NCBI GenBank assembly: GCA_025358395.1
Contig: JANYJT010000257.1
Span: 1 to 12,170, forward strand
DNA: 12,170 nt
Source of the DNA: Bacteroidia bacterium
GTDB lineage: Bacteria > Bacteroidota > Bacteroidia > Bacteroidales > Prolixibacteraceae
Direction: 5' to 3'
In this document: piece by piece, positions 1-6,986 of the stretch
How the letters are laid out: the number at the start of each line of letters is the position of its first letter
Position numbering within the stretch: position 1 is the first letter of the stretch
Translations under genes and position numbers: made by a program
Notes under the pieces: generated by a model
What the model saw: the letters and a program-made list of their open reading frames with translations, nothing else
Database searches by the model: none
What the model was told of the DNA's origin: nothing

Positions 1-102
1 CTCAAGGAAGGCAGACTTTTGCGCCATGGTATTTAAGCTGAAAAGGATACACATCCAACCAACTATCAAGTTTCGTACAGGAAGAAGAAAATTTCTACTC
101 AT
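1..102 (-). CDS. Secreted protein, N-terminal fragment (5' part only)
   Basis: An open frame begins with ATG at 102-100 and runs 34 codons without a stop to the window edge. Its first residues read MSRNFLLPVRNLIVGWMCIL and continue FSLNTMAQKSAFLE. That is a basic N-terminus, a hydrophobic core and a cleavage-like site TMA|Q, a typical Bacteroidota type I signal peptide, so the product is probably exported to the periplasm or beyond. The start lies 19 bp after the stop of the Pls-like synthetase on the same strand, so co-transcription is likely. A real signal peptide at exactly this spacing is the main argument that this is a gene and not chance. The mature domain is outside the window, so no family or function can be given. 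Confidence 0.7.
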   Translation of the reverse strand, partial: MSRNFLLPVRNLIVGWMCILFSLNTMAQKSAFLE

Positions 103-121
103 GATATGCGATTGTTTAATG

Positions 122-3100
122 TTAAAAAAGCTTTTTTGCCGGTGCGCCAATAAAGACGATACCTTCGGGCAGTGTCTCGCTTTTCATTAAGACTGATAGT
201 GGCTCCAGAACTGAGCGATCCTCCATCCTGGAATCATATAAAACGACAGACATTCCGCCAACACTACATTCCTTGCCAATGTCGACATATGACATTTTCA
301 TCACACGGTCCTCAAACAGATGTGTTTGTAAGGTACAATTATCATTTACGACAGAATAATCACCCATCTTTACCAGATCGAATTCAGTGATCTGGGTAGT
401 ATAGATGCAAACCCTCTTACCAATTTTGCATCCCAGCAAACGGAGGGGATATTTTATAAAAGGCGTACCAGTCAGCATGTTGAGGAAAAACAATACAAGA
501 AAGTTCTCATAAACGCCAGTGACCAGTTCGCTTCTCCACACATACCCGCTCCACAAAGGCTTCCTGGCAGGTGTATAGCGTCCGATGATGATCCATTTTA
601 AAAGTGCAACAAGGAGGGTACCTATTAATCCGGCACCCAGATACATCACAGGAAAAAAAAGGATCAGCTCAAACAAATCCCGTTCAACCTGCAAATAAGA
701 GGAGATATTGGTTATTAATGAGGCAAAGGTCATAAACAAAAATGCAGGAAGGATGACCCGAAAAAATTCAATGCTGTAACGCAGCATGTACAATTTTCTT
801 GAAGGTTTGTAAGTTCTTTCGGCAGAGAACTCAGTGTTAATATCTCTCCTGGGCAAAAATACAGCCGGCGACCCAAACCAGGAAGTCCCATCTTTTACGG
901 GAACATCCTTTTCGCTCATTTTGGATAAAACACCTACCAGGACATCGTCTCCAATCCGGGTATCCGCACTGATCACGGCACTGTTCCCGACGAAAGTCCT
1001 GTTGCCAATGTAGGTTTTTGCGATGGTGATATAACCGTTCCTTACGACTGAAGCACCAATGGAAACGGAGTCTGCCAGAAAACATTCATCCCCGGTTACC
1101 AACAAATCGGGTGAAATAAATTCTACGGTAGAGATTTCAACTCTCTTACCCATCCTGACTCCCAGCATTTTGAACCATATTTGCAAATAGAGCGTGGTAT
1201 ACAAAGTTCCCAATACCTGAAGGCTAAGCTTCATCAGCTGGTCAAAAAACCATTTCTTGTGGTAGAAATTGCTGTTAACCGGATAGACTCCTTCTTTGAT
1301 GTTTCCAAGCAGAATCCATTTAAGCGCAACAATTATAAGTGCCAGGATGAGCACAAACAGAATTCCTACCAGGAAGATATGAGGCAACAGTTCTGTCCAC
1401 GTTTCTGATTGATAATCCAGATTTGCAATCATCATCATTCCCGGAAAATAAGCAATCATTGTTATCAATGGAATGAGAAATACTGACATGAGGTACCGAA
1501 GTGAGTTAGCGGTCGACCAAAGTGGCACCTTTTCCTGCTTTCCATTTAGTCCGGTTTTAATTCCGGGTGAACCACTCCAAATTTCATTTTCAGGGATCAC
1601 TCCCCCTTCAGGCAGGAGAGTCAAATCACTGATGGATGAGTTTCTCAACATTTTTGTATTGTGCCCAAGGCAACAGCGGGTTCCAACAAAACCATCGACT
1701 TCAATTTCAATGGTACCAACATGCAAATAACCATCTGAAATAGTAAACCCCTTGAGATGCGAATCTGTGCAAATACTAACATTATTGCCAATAGTTAAGA
1801 GATCGAATGCGGAAATAGCAGAGGTATTTATGTAACAGTCCTTTCCAATTTTAGCCCCCAGAAGTCTTAAAAAAACGTTCATGACCGGAGTTCCGGCGAA
1901 ATAAGAGATGGGTGAAATATTTACCAGCTTGTCTGCGAGCCAGAATCGAAAATAATACGCACCCCATAACTTGTAGCGACCTGCTTTAATCCTTCCGATT
2001 GCAAGCCATTTGAATGCAATGGCAAAAAAGGATATGGTAGGTAGCATCGTGAAATAGGTGATAAGCATCATAAGCAGCGAGTCCAGTACACTGTATTCAG
2101 CCTGAAAGAAATAGGAATAGACAAAGAAAGGCCCCAACCACTCAATACCAAAGATCAAGGCAATAAACAGCATGGAAATACCCTGAAAGAAGGAGCAGGT
2201 ATAGTAACTCAGACGCGGGGGCGTATGGATTTCCCTCTTTTTGCCGGATTCTCCATCCGAAATCAGGAGCTTTCTCTCCAATTCTGAAGCAAGATCCGAC
2301 AGAATCGGAAATTTATAAAAGTCGACCACAGAAAGATGCTCGAACAACTTGTTCTCTCTCATCTCAGAGGCAATCAGGGCAGCTAAAAGTGAGTGCCCTC
2401 CCAACTCTTCGAAGAAGTTGTCAGCCATCGAGATATCTGTCCGGTGGATATGCTTCCCTATGATTCTGACAATCTCCTTTTCGAGCTCCGTTTTAGCAGG
2501 AATGAGGTTCCTCTCTTCAGTAAAGGAGAGTGGCATATTTGGCTGTGGGAGATTGTTCCTGTCTATCTTCTGACTGGGTGTCATCGGAAGAGAATCGAGG
2601 AGATCCAGAGTTGATGGGATCATGTAGTAAGGGAGTTTGGCTCTCAGCCCAATTGCGATTTGTTCTCTGTCGATCGTTTGGCCCTTTTCGACCACCACAT
2701 ACCCAGCAAGCTGTTGAGTGCCCTTGTCCATCGATACGGCCACGGCTTGTATTCCTTCGAACTGTAAAAGCAATCCCTCGATTTCGGAAAGTTCGACTCT
2801 GAATCCCCGAATCTTTACCTGGGCATCAATTCGTCCAATGTAGATAATTTCTCCGTTGGGAGCATATTTGGCGATATCTCCCGTTCGGTAATAACGTGTC
2901 GTTTCACGGTTAAATTTGTCCGTCTCCAAAAATTTCAGGGCTGTCAATTCCGGATTATTGAGGTATCCTCTCGCAATACTTTCCCCTCCCAACATTATTT
3001 CTCCCTCTTCATTCGGTTGAACCGGGTTCATATTGTCGTCCACGATCATCACATCGTATCCGGGCAAGGCTTTTCCGATGGTGACCTCATCAACGGTATT

Positions 3101-4006
3101 GAGAACTGAATAGGTCGCGATGACGGCCGCTTCGGTCGGACCATAGGTGTTGTAGACCAGTCGGCCGCGTTTGCACCATCTTCCGGCCATGTCTGAAGAG
3201 CACACTTCCCCGCCAAAAATCAAGATCTTCAACGAAGGGATATCCTCCTTCACCATAGATAAAAGCGTTGGCGCACAAGAGAGAAAGGTGATATTCAGTT
3301 TATTCAAAATTGAGGAGAACTGATCTCCGGAACGCATTATTTCAAAAGTACCGATCACGATGGTTGCCCCAACTGAAAGTGGCACCCAGATTTCTTCCAC
3401 TGAGGCATCAAATGAAACAGAGAATCCCTGCAAAGCCCGGTATGAGGAGTCTATCGGATAAATACACTGTGCTCCCTGAATGTAATTTGCCACATTACGG
3501 TGCTCCAGCATGACGCCTTTAGGTCTTCCGGTGGTTCCAGAAGTATAAATAATGTAGCACAAATCTTCGGGAGTACGACTTTCCACCGTTGGTTTGACCG
3601 AGGGAAAATCTGTCAATTGAGCAAACTGCGTATCAATATTAAAGAGTGGATAATCGTTGAGCTGGTTGCCAATACGTTCTATAATCTCATCCGATGTTAT
3701 CAGTAACTTTGCCTGGGAGTCTTCCATGATGAAATTAACTCTTTCAGCGGGAATTTCAGGATCCAAAGGAATGTATGCTCCACCTGCTTTCAGAGAACCA
3801 AGCATGGCGATGATTACTTCGGCGCATCTTGGCAAAAGAATGACAACTTTTTCTTCCGGTCCTACCCCAATTTCCCGGAGAAGATTGGCCAATCTGTTTG
3901 CAGTTTCATTGACCTTTTTATAGGAATATCGCTTATCCCCATTTTCGATTGCAATTGATTCGGGATGCAGCTTAACTGATTGCTCGAAAAAATGATCTAA
4001 AAGCAT
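122..4006 (-). CDS. Pls-like membrane-bound NRPS (A-T-three membrane/beta-helix modules), probable poly-amino-acid synthetase
   Basis: This single-module enzyme is predicted to activate an amino acid with ATP, load it on a carrier and polymerise it at the inner membrane. The adenylation domain (about 1-490) shows YTSGTTGRPKG at 154-164, NTYGPTE at 286-292, YRTGD at 373-377 and the catalytic Lys480 in SQKIDR. The carrier domain (about 505-580) has LGGHS with phosphopantetheine Ser539. Three repeats follow, each a two-helix membrane segment (about 602-671, 836-901, 1075-1142) and a left-handed beta-helix domain (about 713-819, 945-1054, 1188-1294). Known family: this A-T-6TM-C1/C2/C3 order matches Streptomyces epsilon-poly-L-lysine synthetase, which is about the same length. 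There is no condensation or thioesterase domain. The hand-read pocket code (D200 A201 E204 S243 I263 G265 T287 V295 I296 K480) suggests a basic substrate such as lysine; this is inference. The start is ATG with an A-rich leader and no Shine-Dalgarno. The gene follows the 4097-5062 gene by 90 bp and precedes a secreted-protein gene by 19 bp. The architecture is certain enough; the product is not. Confidence 0.9.
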   Translation of the reverse strand: MLLDHFFEQSVKLHPESIAIENGDKRYSYKKVNETANRLANLLREIGVGPEEKVVILLPRCAEVIIAMLGSLKAGGAYIPLDPEIPAERVNFIMEDSQAKLLITSDEIIERIGNQLNDYPLFNIDTQFAQLTDFPSVKPTVESRTPEDLCYIIYTSGTTGRPKGVMLEHRNVANYIQGAQCIYPIDSSYRALQGFSVSFDASVEEIWVPLSVGATIVIGTFEIMRSGDQFSSILNKLNITFLSCAPTLLSMVKEDIPSLKILIFGGEVCSSDMAGRWCKRGRLVYNTYGPTEAAVIATYSVLNTVDEVTIGKALPGYDVMIVDDNMNPVQPNEEGEIMLGGESIARGYLNNPELTALKFLETDKFNRETTRYYRTGDIAKYAPNGEIIYIGRIDAQVKIRGFRVELSEIEGLLLQFEGIQAVAVSMDKGTQQLAGYVVVEKGQTIDREQIAIGLRAKLPYYMIPSTLDLLDSLPMTPSQKIDRNNLPQPNMPLSFTEERNLIPAKTELEKEIVRIIGKHIHRTDISMADNFFEELGGHSLLAALIASEMRENKLFEHLSVVDFYKFPILSDLASELERKLLISDGESGKKREIHTPPRLSYYTCSFFQGISMLFIALIFGIEWLGPFFVYSYFFQAEYSVLDSLLMMLITYFTMLPTISFFAIAFKWLAIGRIKAGRYKLWGAYYFRFWLADKLVNISPISYFAGTPVMNVFLRLLGAKIGKDCYINTSAISAFDLLTIGNNVSICTDSHLKGFTISDGYLHVGTIEIEVDGFVGTRCCLGHNTKMLRNSSISDLTLLPEGGVIPENEIWSGSPGIKTGLNGKQEKVPLWSTANSLRYLMSVFLIPLITMIAYFPGMMMIANLDYQSETWTELLPHIFLVGILFVLILALIIVALKWILLGNIKEGVYPVNSNFYHKKWFFDQLMKLSLQVLGTLYTTLYLQIWFKMLGVRMGKRVEISTVEFISPDLLVTGDECFLADSVSIGASVVRNGYITIAKTYIGNRTFVGNSAVISADTRIGDDVLVGVLSKMSEKDVPVKDGTSWFGSPAVFLPRRDINTEFSAERTYKPSRKLYMLRYSIEFFRVILPAFLFMTFASLITNISSYLQVERDLFELILFFPVMYLGAGLIGTLLVALLKWIIIGRYTPARKPLWSGYVWRSELVTGVYENFLVLFFLNMLTGTPFIKYPLRLLGCKIGKRVCIYTTQITEFDLVKMGDYSVVNDNCTLQTHLFEDRVMKMSYVDIGKECSVGGMSVVLYDSRMEDRSVLEPLSVLMKSETLPEGIVFIGAPAKKLF
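125..2209 (-). repeat. Three tandem membrane + beta-helix modules inside the Pls-like gene (protein-level repeat)
   Basis: Three copies of about 220 residues lie in order: roughly 1550-2209 (C1), 845-1501 (C2) and 125-784 (C3). Each starts with two hydrophobic helices, the second ending in a shared motif (FKWLAIGRIKAG, LKWILLGNIKEG, LKWIIIGRYTPA). Each then enters the beta-helix through LRLLGAKIGK, FKMLGVRMGK or LRLLGCKIGK and closes with SGSPGI, FGSPAV or IGAPAK. The repeats are recognisable only in protein, so the duplications are old. C1 has H750 and C3 has H1229 in QTHLFED at matching positions, while C2 has a small residue there. Confidence 0.8.
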
Positions 4007-4096
4007 ATTTCAGATTTTTTAGATATTGATAAGTAAAGATATCCGGAAAAATCAGTAGTATTAAGAATCTAATATTTCCATCAAAAAATCCTTCTT

Positions 4097-5062
4097 TTAT
4101 TTTTGCATTTCAAAAGAGTAGGTCACGCCGGCTGAAAAAAACAGAACAGTTTTACTTTGAATATAGGCAGGAACATTCCTGGGAATTATAATGTTCAAGG
4201 ATGTACTTAACGACAAATTATTTCTCGAATAGACCAATGGCAGTGTTAGATCAAAGGAATTAAACCTGTCACTATTTGTTGTTTCGAAAATCTGCCCTAG
4301 TGTAGCAGATGGATTCAAATTTGACAACTGATTATTGAGGCCTTTCCCTTTAACAAGTGCCCCGCTGGTTAGAAGCTGACTAATGGTGATATTGTCACCA
4401 TATTTCGTTCGTAAAGGGGATAAGGATTGGAATAATCTGTTGGTAAAGAAGATGGAATATGAAAGATCTCCAAAATTTGCACCAATTGATGGGAGAAATT
4501 GTAAACTACTTCCATTAACAATCACATCGTCAAAATTAAATTCAAAACCCAAAGTCAAATTGAAATTGTGCGAACTATTTTTCCCAAAAAGGTAGTCTGC
4601 TGTAAAGGATGGAATAAACCATTTGAAACTACCTGAAAGTTCAATTCCAGCCTGATCTGTGAACAGTGTTTTTGCACTCGAGGCTGCAGCAGAATAAAGG
4701 AAATGGCTGTAAGAGGGTGTTATAAATATCATCTTTTTTAGCATTTCGAAATTCCAGCCGGTTGTTAAATCAACTTCAGTAGAATTCTGTGATGAGACAG
4801 CGTTTTTGCTGTTCTTTATCCACATTCCGTTTACTGAAAGCATAACGCCTTTCCTTCCAAAATAGCTAAAAATAGCTGATGCATTTGGCTGTGAATTGAA
4901 ATTTTCAAAAATTCCAAATACATTATTGTTGGTATTAAAATCTATTCCTGTTTCCAGATACGATTTTCCTTCAGCATCAGATTCATTCCGGATCAATTGA
5001 GCGTAAGATCGGTTGAATAAAATGGAAGCAAATAAAAATGATAAGATAAGCGTATTTTTCAT
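4097..5062 (-). CDS. Exported beta-barrel-like protein, family not recognised
   Basis: The product is a 321-residue exported protein. The start chosen is ATG at 5062-5060, because it opens directly into a good signal peptide (MKNTLILSFLFASILFNRSY, cut after SYA before Gln22). A TTG three codons earlier would only lengthen the n-region. The mature part is rich in Asn, Ser and Phe and shows many short alternating polar/hydrophobic stretches (for example 112-124, 143-158, 166-178, 198-210, 268-292). It ends in a strand rich in aromatics (LFFSAGVTYSFEMQK). That pattern suggests an outer-membrane beta-barrel. I do not recognise the family, and no catalytic motif or lipobox is visible. The gene looks more AT-rich than its neighbours. 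It lies 90 bp upstream of the Pls-like gene on the same strand with no obvious terminator between, so it may share a transcript. A link to polymer export or envelope protection is speculation. Confidence 0.75.
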   Translation of the reverse strand: MKNTLILSFLFASILFNRSYAQLIRNESDAEGKSYLETGIDFNTNNNVFGIFENFNSQPNASAIFSYFGRKGVMLSVNGMWIKNSKNAVSSQNSTEVDLTTGWNFEMLKKMIFITPSYSHFLYSAAASSAKTLFTDQAGIELSGSFKWFIPSFTADYLFGKNSSHNFNLTLGFEFNFDDVIVNGSSLQFLPSIGANFGDLSYSIFFTNRLFQSLSPLRTKYGDNITISQLLTSGALVKGKGLNNQLSNLNPSATLGQIFETTNSDRFNSFDLTLPLVYSRNNLSLSTSLNIIIPRNVPAYIQSKTVLFFSAGVTYSFEMQK

Positions 5063-5107
5063 TGGGTTCAACTAAATATAAGTCTGGAATATCATTTCAA
5101 TAATACG

Positions 5108-5137
5108 CAAAAAATAGTTTTAAACAATTTAAGTCAA
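5108..5137 (-). promoter_or_regulatory. Possible promoter for the 4097-5062 gene
   Basis: On the minus strand a TTG (5137-5135) lies 18 bp before TATTTTTTG (5116-5108), about 45 bp from the ATG at 5062. The Bacteroidota consensus is TTG, about 19 bp, then TAnnTTTG. The -7 box here has one extra T, so the match is imperfect in AT-rich DNA. It is a weak call. Confidence 0.25.
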
Positions 5138-5264
5138 TTAAGATCCTCCAACAATTGAAAGATTGTCTTGCTGCAACAAATTATTCTATGTCTTTAAAAA
5201 TGGCAAATGATTGAAATGTCCCTAATAAATTAAATACTGCATTTTTTTCTTGAAATCTTCCTGC

Positions 5265-5272
5265 TAAATTTG
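5265..5272 (+). promoter_or_regulatory. Candidate -7 promoter box for the acyl-CoA ligase gene
   Basis: TAAATTTG matches the Bacteroidota -7 consensus TAnnTTTG exactly and would start a transcript with a leader of roughly 50 nt before the ATG at 5330. No TTG is found at the usual 17-23 bp upstream distance; the nearest (5250-5252) is too close. The call therefore rests on the -7 box and its position alone. Confidence 0.35.
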
Positions 5273-5311
5273 ATGCCTTTCACCAAACTACCCGTTTCAA
5301 GTACGAACTAG

Positions 5312-5323
5312 CTATTTAAATAG
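5312..5323. repeat. 12-bp perfect palindrome just before the acyl-CoA ligase start
   Basis: CTATTTAAATAG is a perfect inverted repeat that ends 6 bp before the ATG at 5330, in the leader. It could be an operator for a dimeric regulator, but it is short and purely AT-rich in its centre, so chance is a real alternative. The rest of the 5063-5329 intergenic region shows only candidate promoter boxes; no small ORF or RNA was recognised. Confidence 0.3.
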
Positions 5324-5329
5324 ACCGTC

Positions 5330-6973
5330 ATGAGCAATTTAATTGAAAAAACTAAATCGGCTTACGAATATCCTTTGCTGATAAAACAACTCTTTTCCGC
5401 TCCTCTTGCGAACAATCCGGACCAAGAGATTATCTACCGCGATCAGCTGACTATAACTTACAGAACCTGGCAGGAACGTGTACACAGACTTGCCAATGCC
5501 TTAACATCCATTGGAGTAGTCCAAGGAAGCACCGTAGCAGTTATGGACTGGGATTCAAACAGATACCTCGAAGCCTATTATGCCGTTCCCATGCTGGGAG
5601 CCGTACTTCACACCATCAATGTACGTTTGTCTCCTGAGCAGATGGTCTACTCGATCGACCATGCGGAGGATGATGTGATCATTTGCCATACCGAATTTTT
5701 GCCCTTGCTGGAAGGTATCCGGGGTCGGATTGTTGAAGGAAGAAAATTTATTCTGATCGATGAAGGGGGTGAAATATTTAAGAACCATTTTCAGTTTGAA
5801 GGGGAATATGAAAAGATGCTATCAGAGGCGTCTCCTGAGTTTGATTTTCCGGAATTTGACGAAAATACCAGGGCAACAACATTTTACACGACAGGGACCA
5901 CCGGACTTCCAAAAGGAGTTTATTTTTCGCACAGACAGCTTGTTCTTCATACCCTTGCTACCACTGCCGCACTCGCAGTAAACCCGGTTCAGGGTCGTTT
6001 GCACACCGGATCAGTTTATATGCCACTCACGCCCATGTTCCATGTCCACGCATGGGGTATTCCATATATTGCCACTTTTTTGGGAATAAAGCAGGTCTAT
6101 CCGGGCAAATATGTGCCGGGTATACTTTTGAATTTGCTCGAGACACACAAGGTGACTTTTAGCCATTGCGTTCCGACCATTTTGAATATGCTGCTGAAAG
6201 ATCCATTGTCCGAACAATGTGATTTCTCCCGCTGGACCTGCATCATTGGAGGAGCTGCCCTGCCAAAAGCCTTGGCAATGGATGCGCTCAAAAGGGGTAT
6301 CGATATTTTCGGAGGTTACGGAATGTCAGAAACCTGTCCGGTTCTATCCTTGTCTCAGCTTTCGGACGAAGAGTTGCAACTATCTCCGGAAGAACAGGTC
6401 GATCTTCGTTGCAGAACAGGAAAGCCCATTGGAATGGCTCAAATCCGTGTGGTTGATACCGATGGGAAGGAGGTTCCAAAAGACGACAAGACCCCGGGCG
6501 AAATTGTGGTCCGTTCTCCCTATCTGACCCAGGGATACATGAAAGATCATGTCCATTCAGAAAAACTTTGGGAAGGTGGATGGATGCATACCAATGATGT
6601 AGCCTGTGTCAACCAGAGTGGCAGTATTCGAATCACCGACCGAACCAAGGATGTGATCAAGGTGGGCGGCGAGTGGCTCAGTTCACTGGAAATAGAGGAT
6701 GTGATCGCCAAACACGAAGGTGTCTCTGAAGTAGCTGTGATTGGTGCTCCGGATGTGACCTGGGGAGAAATTCCGCTTGCAATTGTAATACCAAAGCGTG
6801 ATGCCGCTTTCGACGACAGGGATATCATTCAGATTGTCAAAGCCGGCGTCGACTCGGGCGTACTCCCAAGAGAAGCCATTACCATGAAAGTTCTAAGGGC
6901 AGATGCGATTCCCAAAACCAGTGTTGGAAAGGTCAACAAGGTAGCTCTTCGTTCAAAATTTCTTCAGGGCTGA
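5330..6973 (+). CDS. Fatty-acid:CoA ligase (AlkK/FadD-like acyl-CoA synthetase)
   Basis: The enzyme converts a fatty acid, ATP and CoA to acyl-CoA through an acyl-adenylate, feeding beta-oxidation or lipid synthesis in the cytoplasm. It belongs to the ANL superfamily. Visible motifs are the P-loop YTTGTTGLPKG (186-196), GGYGMSET (328-335), the ATP-ribose Asp423 in TNDVA, the hinge region RTKDVIKVGGEW (438-449), and the C-terminal catalytic Lys534 in PKTSVGK. The stretch LHTINVRLSPEQ (93-104) followed by IDHAEDD is typical of the AlkK-type medium/long-chain ligases, and the 547-residue length fits them. No carrier domain is attached and there is no signal peptide. The ATG start at 5330 gives the full N-terminus seen in the family. 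The gene is divergent from the 4097-5062 gene and convergent with the peptidase gene. Chain-length preference cannot be read from sequence. A role in activating another carboxylic acid is possible but less likely. Confidence 0.9.
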   Translation: MSNLIEKTKSAYEYPLLIKQLFSAPLANNPDQEIIYRDQLTITYRTWQERVHRLANALTSIGVVQGSTVAVMDWDSNRYLEAYYAVPMLGAVLHTINVRLSPEQMVYSIDHAEDDVIICHTEFLPLLEGIRGRIVEGRKFILIDEGGEIFKNHFQFEGEYEKMLSEASPEFDFPEFDENTRATTFYTTGTTGLPKGVYFSHRQLVLHTLATTAALAVNPVQGRLHTGSVYMPLTPMFHVHAWGIPYIATFLGIKQVYPGKYVPGILLNLLETHKVTFSHCVPTILNMLLKDPLSEQCDFSRWTCIIGGAALPKALAMDALKRGIDIFGGYGMSETCPVLSLSQLSDEELQLSPEEQVDLRCRTGKPIGMAQIRVVDTDGKEVPKDDKTPGEIVVRSPYLTQGYMKDHVHSEKLWEGGWMHTNDVACVNQSGSIRITDRTKDVIKVGGEWLSSLEIEDVIAKHEGVSEVAVIGAPDVTWGEIPLAIVIPKRDAAFDDRDIIQIVKAGVDSGVLPREAITMKVLRADAIPKTSVGKVNKVALRSKFLQG

Positions 6974-6986
6974 TCTAATACTTTAA

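Noticed and set aside
2349..2802. Plus-strand open frames opposite the Pls-like gene (also 172-390, 1181-1730, 3310-3923)
   Set aside because: They are antisense shadows with low-complexity, Ser/Pro/Arg-rich translations and no motif, lying over a strongly supported coding frame.
122..4006. Ordinary peptide-making NRPS module
   Set aside because: No condensation, epimerisation or thioesterase domain is present. The C-terminal half is three membrane/beta-helix modules, which fits Pls-like enzymes and not assembly-line NRPS.
5063..5071. TTG start at 5071 for the barrel-like protein
   Set aside because: It adds only three residues before an ATG that opens a standard signal peptide.
5330..6973. 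Acyl-CoA ligase as a lipid-loading partner of the Pls-like synthetase
   Set aside because: The ligase is on the opposite strand beyond a divergent promoter region, lacks a carrier domain and matches AlkK-type fatty-acid:CoA ligases; nothing ties it to the Pls-like gene.
6974..6986. Bidirectional terminator between the convergent genes
   Set aside because: The gap is only 13 bp, and no inverted repeat with a T-run was found there or in the flanking ends.
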